Shown here: piece by piece, positions 1 to 6,256 of the stretch
How the letters are laid out: every line of letters begins with the position of its first letter
Numbering within the stretch: position 1 is the first letter of the stretch
The notes under the pieces: model-generated
What the model was told of the DNA's origin: nothing
Database searches by the model: none
The model's input: only the letters and a program-made list of their open reading frames with translations
Source: Pseudomonas sp.
GTDB lineage: Bacteria; Pseudomonadota; Gammaproteobacteria; Pseudomonadales; Pseudomonadaceae
DNA length: 11,859 bases
Direction of reading: 5' to 3'
Assembly (NCBI GenBank): GCA_003525045.1
Contig: DQGF01000526.1
Coordinates: 1-11,859 of the forward strand
Position numbers and translations under genes: made by a program

Positions 1-166
1 TTCGCGGGCGAGCCTCGCTCCTACAGGGGTTGGTTGTCTGGGACATTGAAGCGTGCCGACACTGCTGCAAGCCATAGGCGCCGAGTACCACCGCCAGGAC
101 GAACAACAACGTGGCCAACAGCGCCCAGAGCCACAGGCGCTGGGCGATAGTCATTGCCTTGAACAT
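1..166 (-). pseudogene. 5' fragment of a methyl-accepting chemotaxis protein gene, probably decayed
   Basis: Reading leftwards from the ATG at 166-164, the first 35 codons encode a start typical of Pseudomonas chemoreceptors. MFKAMTIAQRLWLW is followed by one hydrophobic transmembrane segment (about residues 11-33) ending in GAYGLQQ. In the family this helix leads into a periplasmic sensor domain, HAMP and a signalling domain. Here the frame instead continues as unrelated residues (CRHASMSQ...) and passes straight through a REP palindrome to the window edge, with no in-frame stop in view. REP elements normally lie between genes, so I infer that only the 5' end of the receptor gene remains. 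A short single-helix membrane protein is an alternative. The family assignment rests on about 35 residues recalled from memory, so it is moderate. The start lies 56 bases after the aldehyde dehydrogenase stop, with no strong ribosome binding site. Confidence 0.5.
3..27. repeat. REP-like palindromic element
   Basis: GCGGGCGAGCCTCGCTCC-type sequence followed by TACAGG matches the REP elements scattered in many copies between genes of Pseudomonas genomes. A short imperfect palindrome is visible: GCGAG at 8-12 pairs with CTCGC at 14-18. The left flank, and any inverted partner copy, lies outside the window. It interrupts the reading frame of the chemoreceptor fragment. Confidence 0.6.
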
Positions 167-222
167 ATTCAGTGGCCTGTCTCATGGAGCGGATGGGTCG
201 CGCAAAGCAACCCACACCGAAA

Positions 223-1659
223 TCAGTCGCAAGTGACCGCGGCCAGCATGGCCGACAGAAAGTGCTCGCCATAGGGCGGCAACAGGCCCCATTCGCGGCG
301 CGGATCGTGGACCGATGCCTTGAACACCGTGCGCAAGTGACTGAATTCGAGAAACCCCTCGCGACCGTGATAGTGGCCCATACCCGAGGCGCCGACGCCG
401 CCGAACGGCGCATCGTGCATCGCCGCGTGCATCATCACATCGTTGATCGTGACCCCGCCGGACAGGGTGTGCTCCAGCACGTGACGTTGCTCTTGCGCGT
501 CCTCACCAAAGTAGTAAAGCGCCAGCGGCCGTGGTCGCCCGTTGATGTCAGCGATGACCTGATCGAGGTCTTCATAACTCAACACCACCATGGCCGGGCC
601 GAAGATTTCCTCGTGCATGATCAGGCTGTCCGTGGCTGGATCAACCACCACCCGCAGCGGACGGCGACGATCATTGTCATTGACGGCCAACGGTTCGGGC
701 AGGCACTCGATACGCGCACCGCGCGACTCGGCGTCCTGGACCAGGCCCTCTACCCGGTCCAGATGACGCTGGTTGACCACCGCGACTACATCCACGTTGC
801 CGGCCACTGTCGGGTTAAGCTCGCAGTAGGCATCGCGCAGCGCATCGAGGAACGGTTCGAGCGAGGCGCTGGGCACGTACACCAGGTCCGGGTTGATGCA
901 AATCTGCCCGCCATTGCAGGCCTTGCCCGCCGCGATGCTGAACGCGGCCTTGTTGAGGTCGGCGCTGCACGAGACGATCACCGGCGACTTGCCGCCCAGC
1001 TCAAGGGTCACCGGCACCAGGTTCTGCGCGGCATTGCTCATCACCCGCCGGCCAATCGCCGTGCTGCCGGTGAACACCAAGTGGTCGAAGGGCTGGCTGC
1101 TGAACGATTCGCCCAGCTCCGGACCACCGTTGACCACCGCCACGACCAACGGGTCGAGGTGTTCGGCGCACAGGCGCGCCACCAGCTCGGCAGTGCGCGG
1201 CACCACCTCCGAAGGTTTGAGAATCGCTCGGTTACCGGCGGCCAGGGCCGAGGCCAACGGGCTGAACAAGGTGAACAATGGCGCGTTCCAGGTACCGAGG
1301 ATGCCCACCGTGCCCTTAGGCTGGTGCATGACCCAAGCCGTGGCGCCGAGTTGATCGTAGGGGCTGAACATCTGGCGCGGTTCGTCCTGCATCCACGCCT
1401 GCAAGTTGTCACGGGCATATTTAAGCGAAGCCAGTGCGCCCAGCACGTCGTTCATCAGGGAAAAACCGGCGGGCCGTCCGCCAAAGTCCTGGTCGATCGC
1501 CGTGGTCAATGCCGCATGGTTGTGGACCAACAGGTCGATCACTTGCTGGAGTCGCTGGCGACGGGTGTCGGCGCCGACAGTGCCGGCGCTGGCAAACGCA
1601 GTTTTCTGTCGTGCCAGCAGGCTGGAAAGGTCTTGGACGCTAGAAGTTTCTGAACTCAT
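223..1659 (-). CDS. coniferyl-aldehyde dehydrogenase-like NAD(P)-dependent aldehyde dehydrogenase (CalB type)
   Basis: Cytoplasmic enzyme of the aldehyde dehydrogenase superfamily, predicted to oxidise an aromatic or long-chain aldehyde to its acid with NAD(P)+. The protein has 478 residues, the usual length for the class 3/CalB branch. Visible landmarks are TWNAPL with the oxyanion Asn near 125, the ELGGKSP motif with general-base Glu near 220, the nucleophilic Cys near 254 in GGQICINPD, EEIFGP near 350-355, and the C-terminal FGGVGASGMGHYHGREGF signature typical of this branch. I start at the ATG at 1659-1657 because AAGGGG (1666-1671) sits 6 bases upstream; an in-frame ATG at 1692 lacks this. 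The gene diverges from the flavin reductase-MFS operon across a gap holding a perfect inverted repeat. The exact substrate cannot be read from sequence; coniferyl aldehyde is the family name, not a demonstrated activity. Confidence 0.9.
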   Translation of the reverse strand: MSSETSSVQDLSSLLARQKTAFASAGTVGADTRRQRLQQVIDLLVHNHAALTTAIDQDFGGRPAGFSLMNDVLGALASLKYARDNLQAWMQDEPRQMFSPYDQLGATAWVMHQPKGTVGILGTWNAPLFTLFSPLASALAAGNRAILKPSEVVPRTAELVARLCAEHLDPLVVAVVNGGPELGESFSSQPFDHLVFTGSTAIGRRVMSNAAQNLVPVTLELGGKSPVIVSCSADLNKAAFSIAAGKACNGGQICINPDLVYVPSASLEPFLDALRDAYCELNPTVAGNVDVVAVVNQRHLDRVEGLVQDAESRGARIECLPEPLAVNDNDRRRPLRVVVDPATDSLIMHEEIFGPAMVVLSYEDLDQVIADINGRPRPLALYYFGEDAQEQRHVLEHTLSGGVTINDVMMHAAMHDAPFGGVGASGMGHYHGREGFLEFSHLRTVFKASVHDPRREWGLLPPYGEHFLSAMLAAVTCD

Positions 1660-1742
1660 TGTTATCCCCTTGCAGGTTGGCTCGATGGCCATTGAACGCC
1701 CGATGCGCCTGGCGCCACCCTAGCCTCGCGATCAGGTGCCCC

Positions 1743-1764
1743 GCCTCGTCCAATCGGACGAGGC
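1743..1764. promoter_or_regulatory. perfect inverted repeat in the divergent promoter region (candidate operator)
   Basis: GCCTCGTCC (1743-1751), a 4-base spacer AATC, then GGACGAGGC (1756-1764) form an exact 9-bp dyad. It lies 84 bases upstream of the aldehyde dehydrogenase start and 94 bases upstream of the flavin reductase start, near the middle of the divergent gap. There is no T-run on either side, so a terminator is unlikely. A dimeric regulator binding site controlling both directions is the simplest reading. The cognate regulator is not identifiable, and no convincing -35/-10 pair was found nearby. Confidence 0.5.
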
Positions 1765-1857
1765 TCGCGCATGAGTGTTAGTCCGTTGAGACGATGTTCA
1801 GTACCTGCAAACACCCAATACTGGCCATACGAAAACCCCCACTCCATGAGGCCAGTC

Positions 1858-2841
1858 ATGGCAATGCAGAACATCAGCTTCGATCCCCAGGCATTTCGTG
1901 CCGCGCTCGGCACCTTCACCACCGGGGTCACGATTATCACCACCCAGACCGAAGACGGCTCACCCGTGGGCATCACCGCCAATAGCTTCAACTCGGTGTC
2001 GCTCAACCCACCGCTGGTGCTCTGGAGTCTGTCCAAGCAAGCCCGCAGCCTGCCGGTCTTCAGCAATGGCAAGCACTGGAACGTGCACGTGCTGTCCACG
2101 GAACAGGAGACCCTGTCGGGACGATTCGCCACCCAGGGCGAGGACAAGTTTGCCGAGATCGAACTGGACGATGGCGTCAGCGAGGCTCCGCTGCTGCAAG
2201 ACTGCACGGCGCGTTTCCAGTGCCGCACGGCGTTCCAGTATGAAGGCGGCGACCATGTGATCTTTGTCGGCGAAGTACTCGCGTTCGATCACAGTGACCG
2301 TGCGCCGCTGGCGTTCCAAAGTGGCCAATATGCATTGGCGACCCGCAAGCCGCGCAGCGAGCTGCGCCTGGCCACAACACCGCCACCGCCCGAGTGCAGT
2401 TATACCGAGGACTTGCTCGGCTACCTGCTGGGGCGCGGACATTACCAGGCGCTTAACGCGCTGCGGCAACTGTTGAATAGCCAGCAACTGGACGAACAAA
2501 CGTTTTTTGTTCTGTCGATTCTGTGTATCCGCGACAACTTGACCCTTGAGGAAATCAATACCTTTGTTAACTACACTGGCCGCGTAGTCACCCTGGCCAG
2601 CATGCGTTTTCTAGAACGTCAGCGCCTGGTGGCGTTCGAGGGCCCAGCGCAATCGCTTCGTTTTGTTCTCACGGCCCAGGGTCGCGAAGTTTCCGTGCAT
2701 CAACTGGCGCTGGCCAAGGCCGTGGAAGAGGACCTGGCCGCCAAGCTCGGTGCCGCCGACGCGCAAGCCTTGAAGGTCTTGCTCAAGCGGCTGATCGTCG
2801 TGAGTGATCCCGGCTTACCTGATCTGTGGGCACCGCGATGA
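1858..2841 (+). CDS. two-domain flavin reductase: FMN-binding reductase plus C-terminal MarR-like domain (C1-HPAH type)
   Basis: Predicted NAD(P)H:flavin oxidoreductase that supplies reduced flavin to a partner monooxygenase. Of 327 residues, about 1-165 form the flavin-reductase-like FMN-binding domain. Its landmarks are FRAALGTFTTGVTIIT near the start, GITANSFNSVSLNPPLVLW at about 38-56, and GDHVIFVGEV at 131-140. After a proline-rich linker (about 174-179), residues 181-315 look like a MarR-type winged helix. The same architecture is known in the reductase component C1 of Acinetobacter 4-hydroxyphenylacetate hydroxylase, where the MarR-like part binds the aromatic effector and relieves autoinhibition. 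The start at 1858 is chosen for GAGG (1848-1851) 6 bases upstream and because the family's N-terminus fits; in-frame starts lie upstream at 1771 and 1846. The stop overlaps the next gene by ATGA, implying translational coupling. No monooxygenase partner lies within the window. Confidence 0.85.
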   Translation: MAMQNISFDPQAFRAALGTFTTGVTIITTQTEDGSPVGITANSFNSVSLNPPLVLWSLSKQARSLPVFSNGKHWNVHVLSTEQETLSGRFATQGEDKFAEIELDDGVSEAPLLQDCTARFQCRTAFQYEGGDHVIFVGEVLAFDHSDRAPLAFQSGQYALATRKPRSELRLATTPPPPECSYTEDLLGYLLGRGHYQALNALRQLLNSQQLDEQTFFVLSILCIRDNLTLEEINTFVNYTGRVVTLASMRFLERQRLVAFEGPAQSLRFVLTAQGREVSVHQLALAKAVEEDLAAKLGAADAQALKVLLKRLIVVSDPGLPDLWAPR

Positions 2842-4166
2842 CTGTCCGCGCAGGCGTGTTGTTCCCGGCCAGGGTCGGCTGGGGCAGCCACGGTTTGCTG
2901 TTGGTGCTGGCCATGGTGTTTGCCGACAACTTCGTTGGGCGACAAATACTCGCGGTGATGGTCGAACCGATCAAATCCGAATTCGCAGTCAGCGACACCG
3001 CCATCGGGCTGATCTCAGGCTTGGCGTTCGCTGCAGTCTATGCGCTCATGGGCCTGCCGGCGGGGCGGTTGGTGGACCGCATGCCGCGTATTCGACTGCT
3101 GGCAATGTCTTGCCTTCTCTGGGCCCTGGCGACAATGGCTTGCGGGCTGGCAGGCAGCTTCCTTGCGCTGGCCATTGCGCGGATGCTGGTTGCAGTCAGC
3201 GAATCGCCGACGACTTCGGCCTCATTGTCGTTGATCGCCGACCTGTATCCACCACAACGACGCTCATTCGCCATCAGTTGTTTTACCGCGGCGCCCACGT
3301 TTTCCTCGATCATTGGCTTGAGTATCGGCGCATGGGTGGTGGAGCACTACGGCTGGCGCAGTGCGTTTATTGCCCTTGGCGTGCCAGCCTTGGTGTTTTG
3401 CACCATTCTGACTTTTTTCGTTCGCGACCCGCAGCGCGGCCGTTGGGACCTGCCGCCAAACTCTCACACGCAGCCTGCGCTGCTTGGCATGGGCGCCGAA
3501 GCGCGCAAGCTCTGGGCATTGCCAGCGTACCGTTGCCTGATTCTCGCGGGGGGACTGGCCACGCTCAGTTCCTATGCCCTTGGCATGTGGAACACCAGTT
3601 TCCTGGTGCGCTCCCATGGCTTGTCACTGCAACACGCGGGACTGCTGGCGGGAGTCATTTGCGGGACCTCGGCCGGAATGGGTGGCCTGCTCAGTGGTTG
3701 GTTATGTGACCGTCTGTGCCGGCGTAATCCACACTGGCAATTGTCCATTCCAATGGTGGGCCATCTGGCGGCCATCGCCGCGCTAATCCCTTATCTGCTT
3801 TGGTCCGATACCCTGCTGGTACGCTTTGGCAATGTGCCAATTCCGACTGCCATGCTCTGGTGCGCGCTCTATTCCTTCTTTGCGGTGTGGTGGGTCGCTC
3901 CGTCCTACAACCTCGTCACCCAACTGGTACCACCGGGTCGACGCGGTACCGCAATGGCTCTGCAAACCATCGTCAGCACGCTGCTCGGGGTGGGCGTCGG
4001 ACCCCTGCTAACCGGATTGTTCAGTGATATGTTGCTACCGCTGTTTGGCCAAGAGTCACTGCGGTATGCGCTACTGCTGGTGAACCTGCCGGTGATCTGC
4101 GCGGTGCTGTTACTCATTCGCACCGCGAACCATGCTTCCAGAACTAACTATCGCCACGCGGAATAA
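2838..4166 (+). CDS. MFS transporter, spinster-like/aromatic-acid type
   Basis: Inner-membrane secondary transporter of the major facilitator superfamily, 442 residues, with hydrophobic segments along its length consistent with 12 helices. The first helix is followed by FADNFVGRQILAVMVEPIK, then a canonical loop 2-3 motif, GLPAGRLVDRMPR, at about 72-84. DNF...RQ and GLISGLAFAAVYALMG resemble the spinster-like MFS branch often found beside catabolic genes for organic acids. I start at the ATG at 2838, which overlaps the reductase stop as ATGA; a GTG at 2826 is the in-frame alternative. No good ribosome binding site precedes it, so it is probably translated by coupling to the reductase. A role in taking up the aromatic or organic acid used by the reductase's oxygenase system is inference. 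It ends 189 bases before the convergent LysR gene, with no clear terminator between. Confidence 0.85.
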   Translation: MTVRAGVLFPARVGWGSHGLLLVLAMVFADNFVGRQILAVMVEPIKSEFAVSDTAIGLISGLAFAAVYALMGLPAGRLVDRMPRIRLLAMSCLLWALATMACGLAGSFLALAIARMLVAVSESPTTSASLSLIADLYPPQRRSFAISCFTAAPTFSSIIGLSIGAWVVEHYGWRSAFIALGVPALVFCTILTFFVRDPQRGRWDLPPNSHTQPALLGMGAEARKLWALPAYRCLILAGGLATLSSYALGMWNTSFLVRSHGLSLQHAGLLAGVICGTSAGMGGLLSGWLCDRLCRRNPHWQLSIPMVGHLAAIAALIPYLLWSDTLLVRFGNVPIPTAMLWCALYSFFAVWWVAPSYNLVTQLVPPGRRGTAMALQTIVSTLLGVGVGPLLTGLFSDMLLPLFGQESLRYALLLVNLPVICAVLLLIRTANHASRTNYRHAE

Positions 4167-4355
4167 GTCTCATGGCGCGAGGTCTAGGGGTATGGGCGTG
4201 TTCGTCGCTCATTCGATTATTCCTTTATCGATCTTGATAGTGGCCTGGGATGTAGTAGTGCGCCTCACGCCGCGTCAAGCGCCAGCATGCTGCGCGAAGA
4301 AGTCCTTGGTTACACCAATCATACGTACCGCCAGCTGGGAAGAACCTACGACGAT

Positions 4356-5243
4356 CTAATAGGTGCTGTGCAAAAAGACCTTAAGCCGCTGCGCCAAGCT
4401 TTCCAGGGTCAGAGTGCTGTAATGCTGACGGTCCCACGCAGCATGCAGCGTAACGCCCAGTTCCACTTCTGGAGTACGTGGCGATGCCTGGATCAGCACG
4501 CCATGTAGCCCGTAGCTCGGCAAATCAGTCACGACACCCACTCCACGACCATTTGCAGCCAACGCCTGGATGATGGGTGATTGATCGCACTCCTCCACCG
4601 ACGAATACCGCAGCCCTTCGCGTGTCATGGCCAGATCCAGTTCAAGCCGACTGACGCTGGAACTGCTGGGCAATAACAAAGGTTGATCCGCCAGTTCGGC
4701 GAGCGTCACCATGCTCATCTTTTTGATAGCCCATGGGTGGTTGCTTCTCACATAGGCTCGAAGCGGTACCAGACCTAATTGCAGCGTGGCGCAATCCTGC
4801 TCAGGTGTGATTGGAGAGACCACCATGTCCATCCCGCCATGAAGCAGTTCGTGCAAACCGAAATGCGACGATTCGTGGGTGAGGATCAATGGATCCTCGA
4901 CCTTCAACGTGCTGATGAAAGGCGCGATCAAACCGGTGATCGTGGCATACGTCGCGCCTAGATGCAGACGCTTGATATGCCCCTTGGACCAGCTCTGTGC
5001 CGCTGCTTTTACCGAGCGTGCGTTGCTCAAAAGTTGCCGCGCCAAAGGCACCAATTCGCGACCGGCTGGCGTCAGCCGCAAGCGGTTGCGCTGATTATCG
5101 AATAGCTTGAAGCCCAGCTCGCCTTCGAAACTTTGTATTTGTCGACTTAGGGCCGGCTGCGCCATGTGCAATTGCGGGGCGGCAGCGGTGACCGTGCCAA
5201 AATCGACTACGGCGAGAAAACACTCGACACGGCGTAAGTTCAT
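4356..5243 (-). CDS. LysR-family transcriptional regulator
   Basis: DNA-binding regulator of 295 residues, normal for the family. The N-terminal winged helix-turn-helix covers about residues 1-60: LRRVECFLAVVDFGTVTAAA, then HMAQPALSRQIQSFE and LTPAGREL. The remainder is the substrate-binding-like effector domain. SFEGELG replaces the more usual LE-ELG in the wing region, a small oddity. I start at the ATG at 5243-5241, 5 bases after AAAGG. An in-frame ATG at 5264 has no usable ribosome binding site and adds residues before the conserved start. It lies downstream of the RidA gene in the same direction but is separated from it by a strong terminator, so it probably has its own promoter within the RidA 3' end. 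By position it is the likely regulator of the amino-acid oxidation operon; this is inference, since it is not divergent from its target as is common for the family. Confidence 0.9.
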   Translation of the reverse strand: MNLRRVECFLAVVDFGTVTAAAPQLHMAQPALSRQIQSFEGELGFKLFDNQRNRLRLTPAGRELVPLARQLLSNARSVKAAAQSWSKGHIKRLHLGATYATITGLIAPFISTLKVEDPLILTHESSHFGLHELLHGGMDMVVSPITPEQDCATLQLGLVPLRAYVRSNHPWAIKKMSMVTLAELADQPLLLPSSSSVSRLELDLAMTREGLRYSSVEECDQSPIIQALAANGRGVGVVTDLPSYGLHGVLIQASPRTPEVELGVTLHAAWDRQHYSTLTLESLAQRLKVFLHSTY

Positions 5244-5269
5244 AGCGCCTTTACCATTTTGCATTCCTG

Positions 5270-5300
5270 AAAAGAAGCGCAGCTCAGTGGCTGCGCTTTT
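5270..5300 (-). terminator. rho-independent terminator after the RidA gene
   Basis: A perfect 9-bp stem, AAGCGCAGC (5275-5283) with GCTGCGCTT (5290-5298), closes a 6-base loop. On the minus strand the stem is followed by CTTTTC (T-run 5273-5270), the form expected of an intrinsic terminator ending the operon about 15 bases after the RidA stop. The plus-strand side also has TTTT (5297-5300), so it could act weakly in both directions. It separates the enzyme operon from the LysR gene. Confidence 0.8.
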
Positions 5301-5314
5301 AGCGTATCAGTCGG

Positions 5315-5821
5315 TCAAGGACGTACCGCCGTGACTTCTATTTCAACCAGGTAGCCCGGATTGGCAAGGCCGGTCACTTGAAAAACCGACCGAGTGGGCA
5401 GCAGCGGTTGTTGTGCCGTGCCGAAAAACCGAGTGTAGCCGTTCATGAAACCGGCAAAATCCATTTTGCCCTGCTTCGCCGGATCCCCCACCAGGTACAC
5501 CTGCATCTTCACCACATCGCGCATCTCCAGGCCAAGGTTCTTCATTGTTTGCTCGATACCCTGCAGGACATTGACCGTCTGGGCCTGGGTATCACCATAG
5601 GCGGCGACACTGGTTTTGTCCTGATCGGCGTGGATCACCGACGGCACCGCCCCACTGAAGTTCACCAGCGTAGCGTTTGCCGGAATCTCGATGGCCAGCG
5701 CGACGGGGAAATCGGTCCCTGGAATTTTGTGACGGATCACTTCACTGGCATTGGCTTGAGCGAGCAGCATAAAGATTCCCAGACTGGCGGCGAGTGCCGG
5801 ATTGACGGAAGAACGGGGCAT
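5315..5821 (-). CDS. exported RidA-family (YjgF/UK114) protein, probable imine deaminase
   Basis: RidA proteins hydrolyse reactive 2-imino acids and enamines to keto acids and ammonium. This one has 168 residues against roughly 130 for cytosolic RidA. The extra length is an N-terminal signal peptide (MPRSSVNPALAASLGIF..., hydrophobic to about 20, likely cut after AQANA), so it should be periplasmic. The RidA core follows: NFSGAVPSV at 54-62, QTVNVLQGIEQTMKNLGL at 81-98, the conserved active-site Arg at about 144 in LPTRS, and Glu at about 162 in VEIEVTAV. I prefer the ATG at 5821 because GAGAGA lies 6 bases upstream. An in-frame ATG at 5854 overlaps the cytochrome stop as ATGA and would add 11 residues to the signal peptide; it has no ribosome binding site but would allow coupling. 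It is the last gene of the operon. Its place after an amine-oxidising flavoprotein suggests that it processes that enzyme's imine product. Confidence 0.85.
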   Translation of the reverse strand: MPRSSVNPALAASLGIFMLLAQANASEVIRHKIPGTDFPVALAIEIPANATLVNFSGAVPSVIHADQDKTSVAAYGDTQAQTVNVLQGIEQTMKNLGLEMRDVVKMQVYLVGDPAKQGKMDFAGFMNGYTRFFGTAQQPLLPTRSVFQVTGLANPGYLVEIEVTAVRP

Positions 5822-5850
5822 CGAAATTCTCTCTATTAAATTTGGCAAAC

Positions 5851-6246
5851 TCATCGGCCGGTTAATGCCTTAACCGTTGCCATGTTGACCGGTTCATTGA
5901 ATGCATTGCCGTTGTGCGTGCGGATGTAGGTCACCACCGCCGCAATCTGTTCATCGTCCAGGAAACTCTTGAAAGCAGGCATGCCGCCCTGCCCTTGAGC
6001 CACCATGAAAACGGGATAGGCGTCTGCTGATAATCGCGGATTGTTGGCCAGGGCCGGATACGCGCCTGCACCTTGCGCGCCTTGGCCTTGAGCCATGTGG
6101 CAGCCTTGGCAAATGGCCTTGAACAGATTTTCGCCCTCTCGTTGTTCGAAATGCTTGCCAGGGGCAGACACTTGCGGATCGAGTGCATTTGCCTGCACGC
6201 TCGCCACCGAAATCAACAACACCGAGGCAGAATAAAGTCGTTTCAT
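5851..6246 (-). CDS. small exported class I c-type cytochrome
   Basis: Periplasmic mono-haem electron carrier of 131 residues. It has a signal peptide (MKRLYSASVLLISVASVQANA, likely cut near residue 21), one haem-binding motif CQGCH with Cys46, Cys49 and axial His50, and a likely axial Met89 in GQGGMPAF, followed by the usual C-terminal helix (DDEQIAAVVTYIRTH). The ATG at 6246-6244 is preceded at 6 bases by AGGAG (6257-6253), which overlaps the stop codon of the upstream oxidase gene; the gap between the genes is only 10 bases. This tight pairing suggests it accepts electrons from the flavoprotein. There is precedent: the nicotine oxidoreductase NicA2 of P. putida S16 uses a cytochrome c encoded nearby instead of oxygen. 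The RidA gene follows at once. The fold and haem site are clear; the electron-donor partner is inferred. Confidence 0.92.
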   Translation of the reverse strand: MKRLYSASVLLISVASVQANALDPQVSAPGKHFEQREGENLFKAICQGCHMAQGQGAQGAGAYPALANNPRLSADAYPVFMVAQGQGGMPAFKSFLDDEQIAAVVTYIRTHNGNAFNEPVNMATVKALTGR

Positions 6247-6256
6247 GGTTAGCTCC

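Noticed and set aside
172..1653. Very long plus-strand open frame opposite the aldehyde dehydrogenase gene
   Set aside because: It is the high-GC antisense shadow of a clear dehydrogenase; its translation is rich in His, Arg and Gln with no domain features.
4306..4318. Small dyad TTGGT-TAC-ACCAA in the gap between the MFS and LysR genes
   Set aside because: The stem is 5 bp with a 3-base loop and no T-run; too weak to be the terminator of either convergent gene.
4188..4508. Open plus-strand frame in and beyond the 189-base convergent gap, with a possible ATG at 4287 (MLREEVLGYTNHTYRQLG...)
   Set aside because: Its 3' half lies antisense to the LysR gene, it has no ribosome binding site, and I recognise no family. 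The first part looks mildly protein-like and could be a relic, but there is not enough to report it as a gene.
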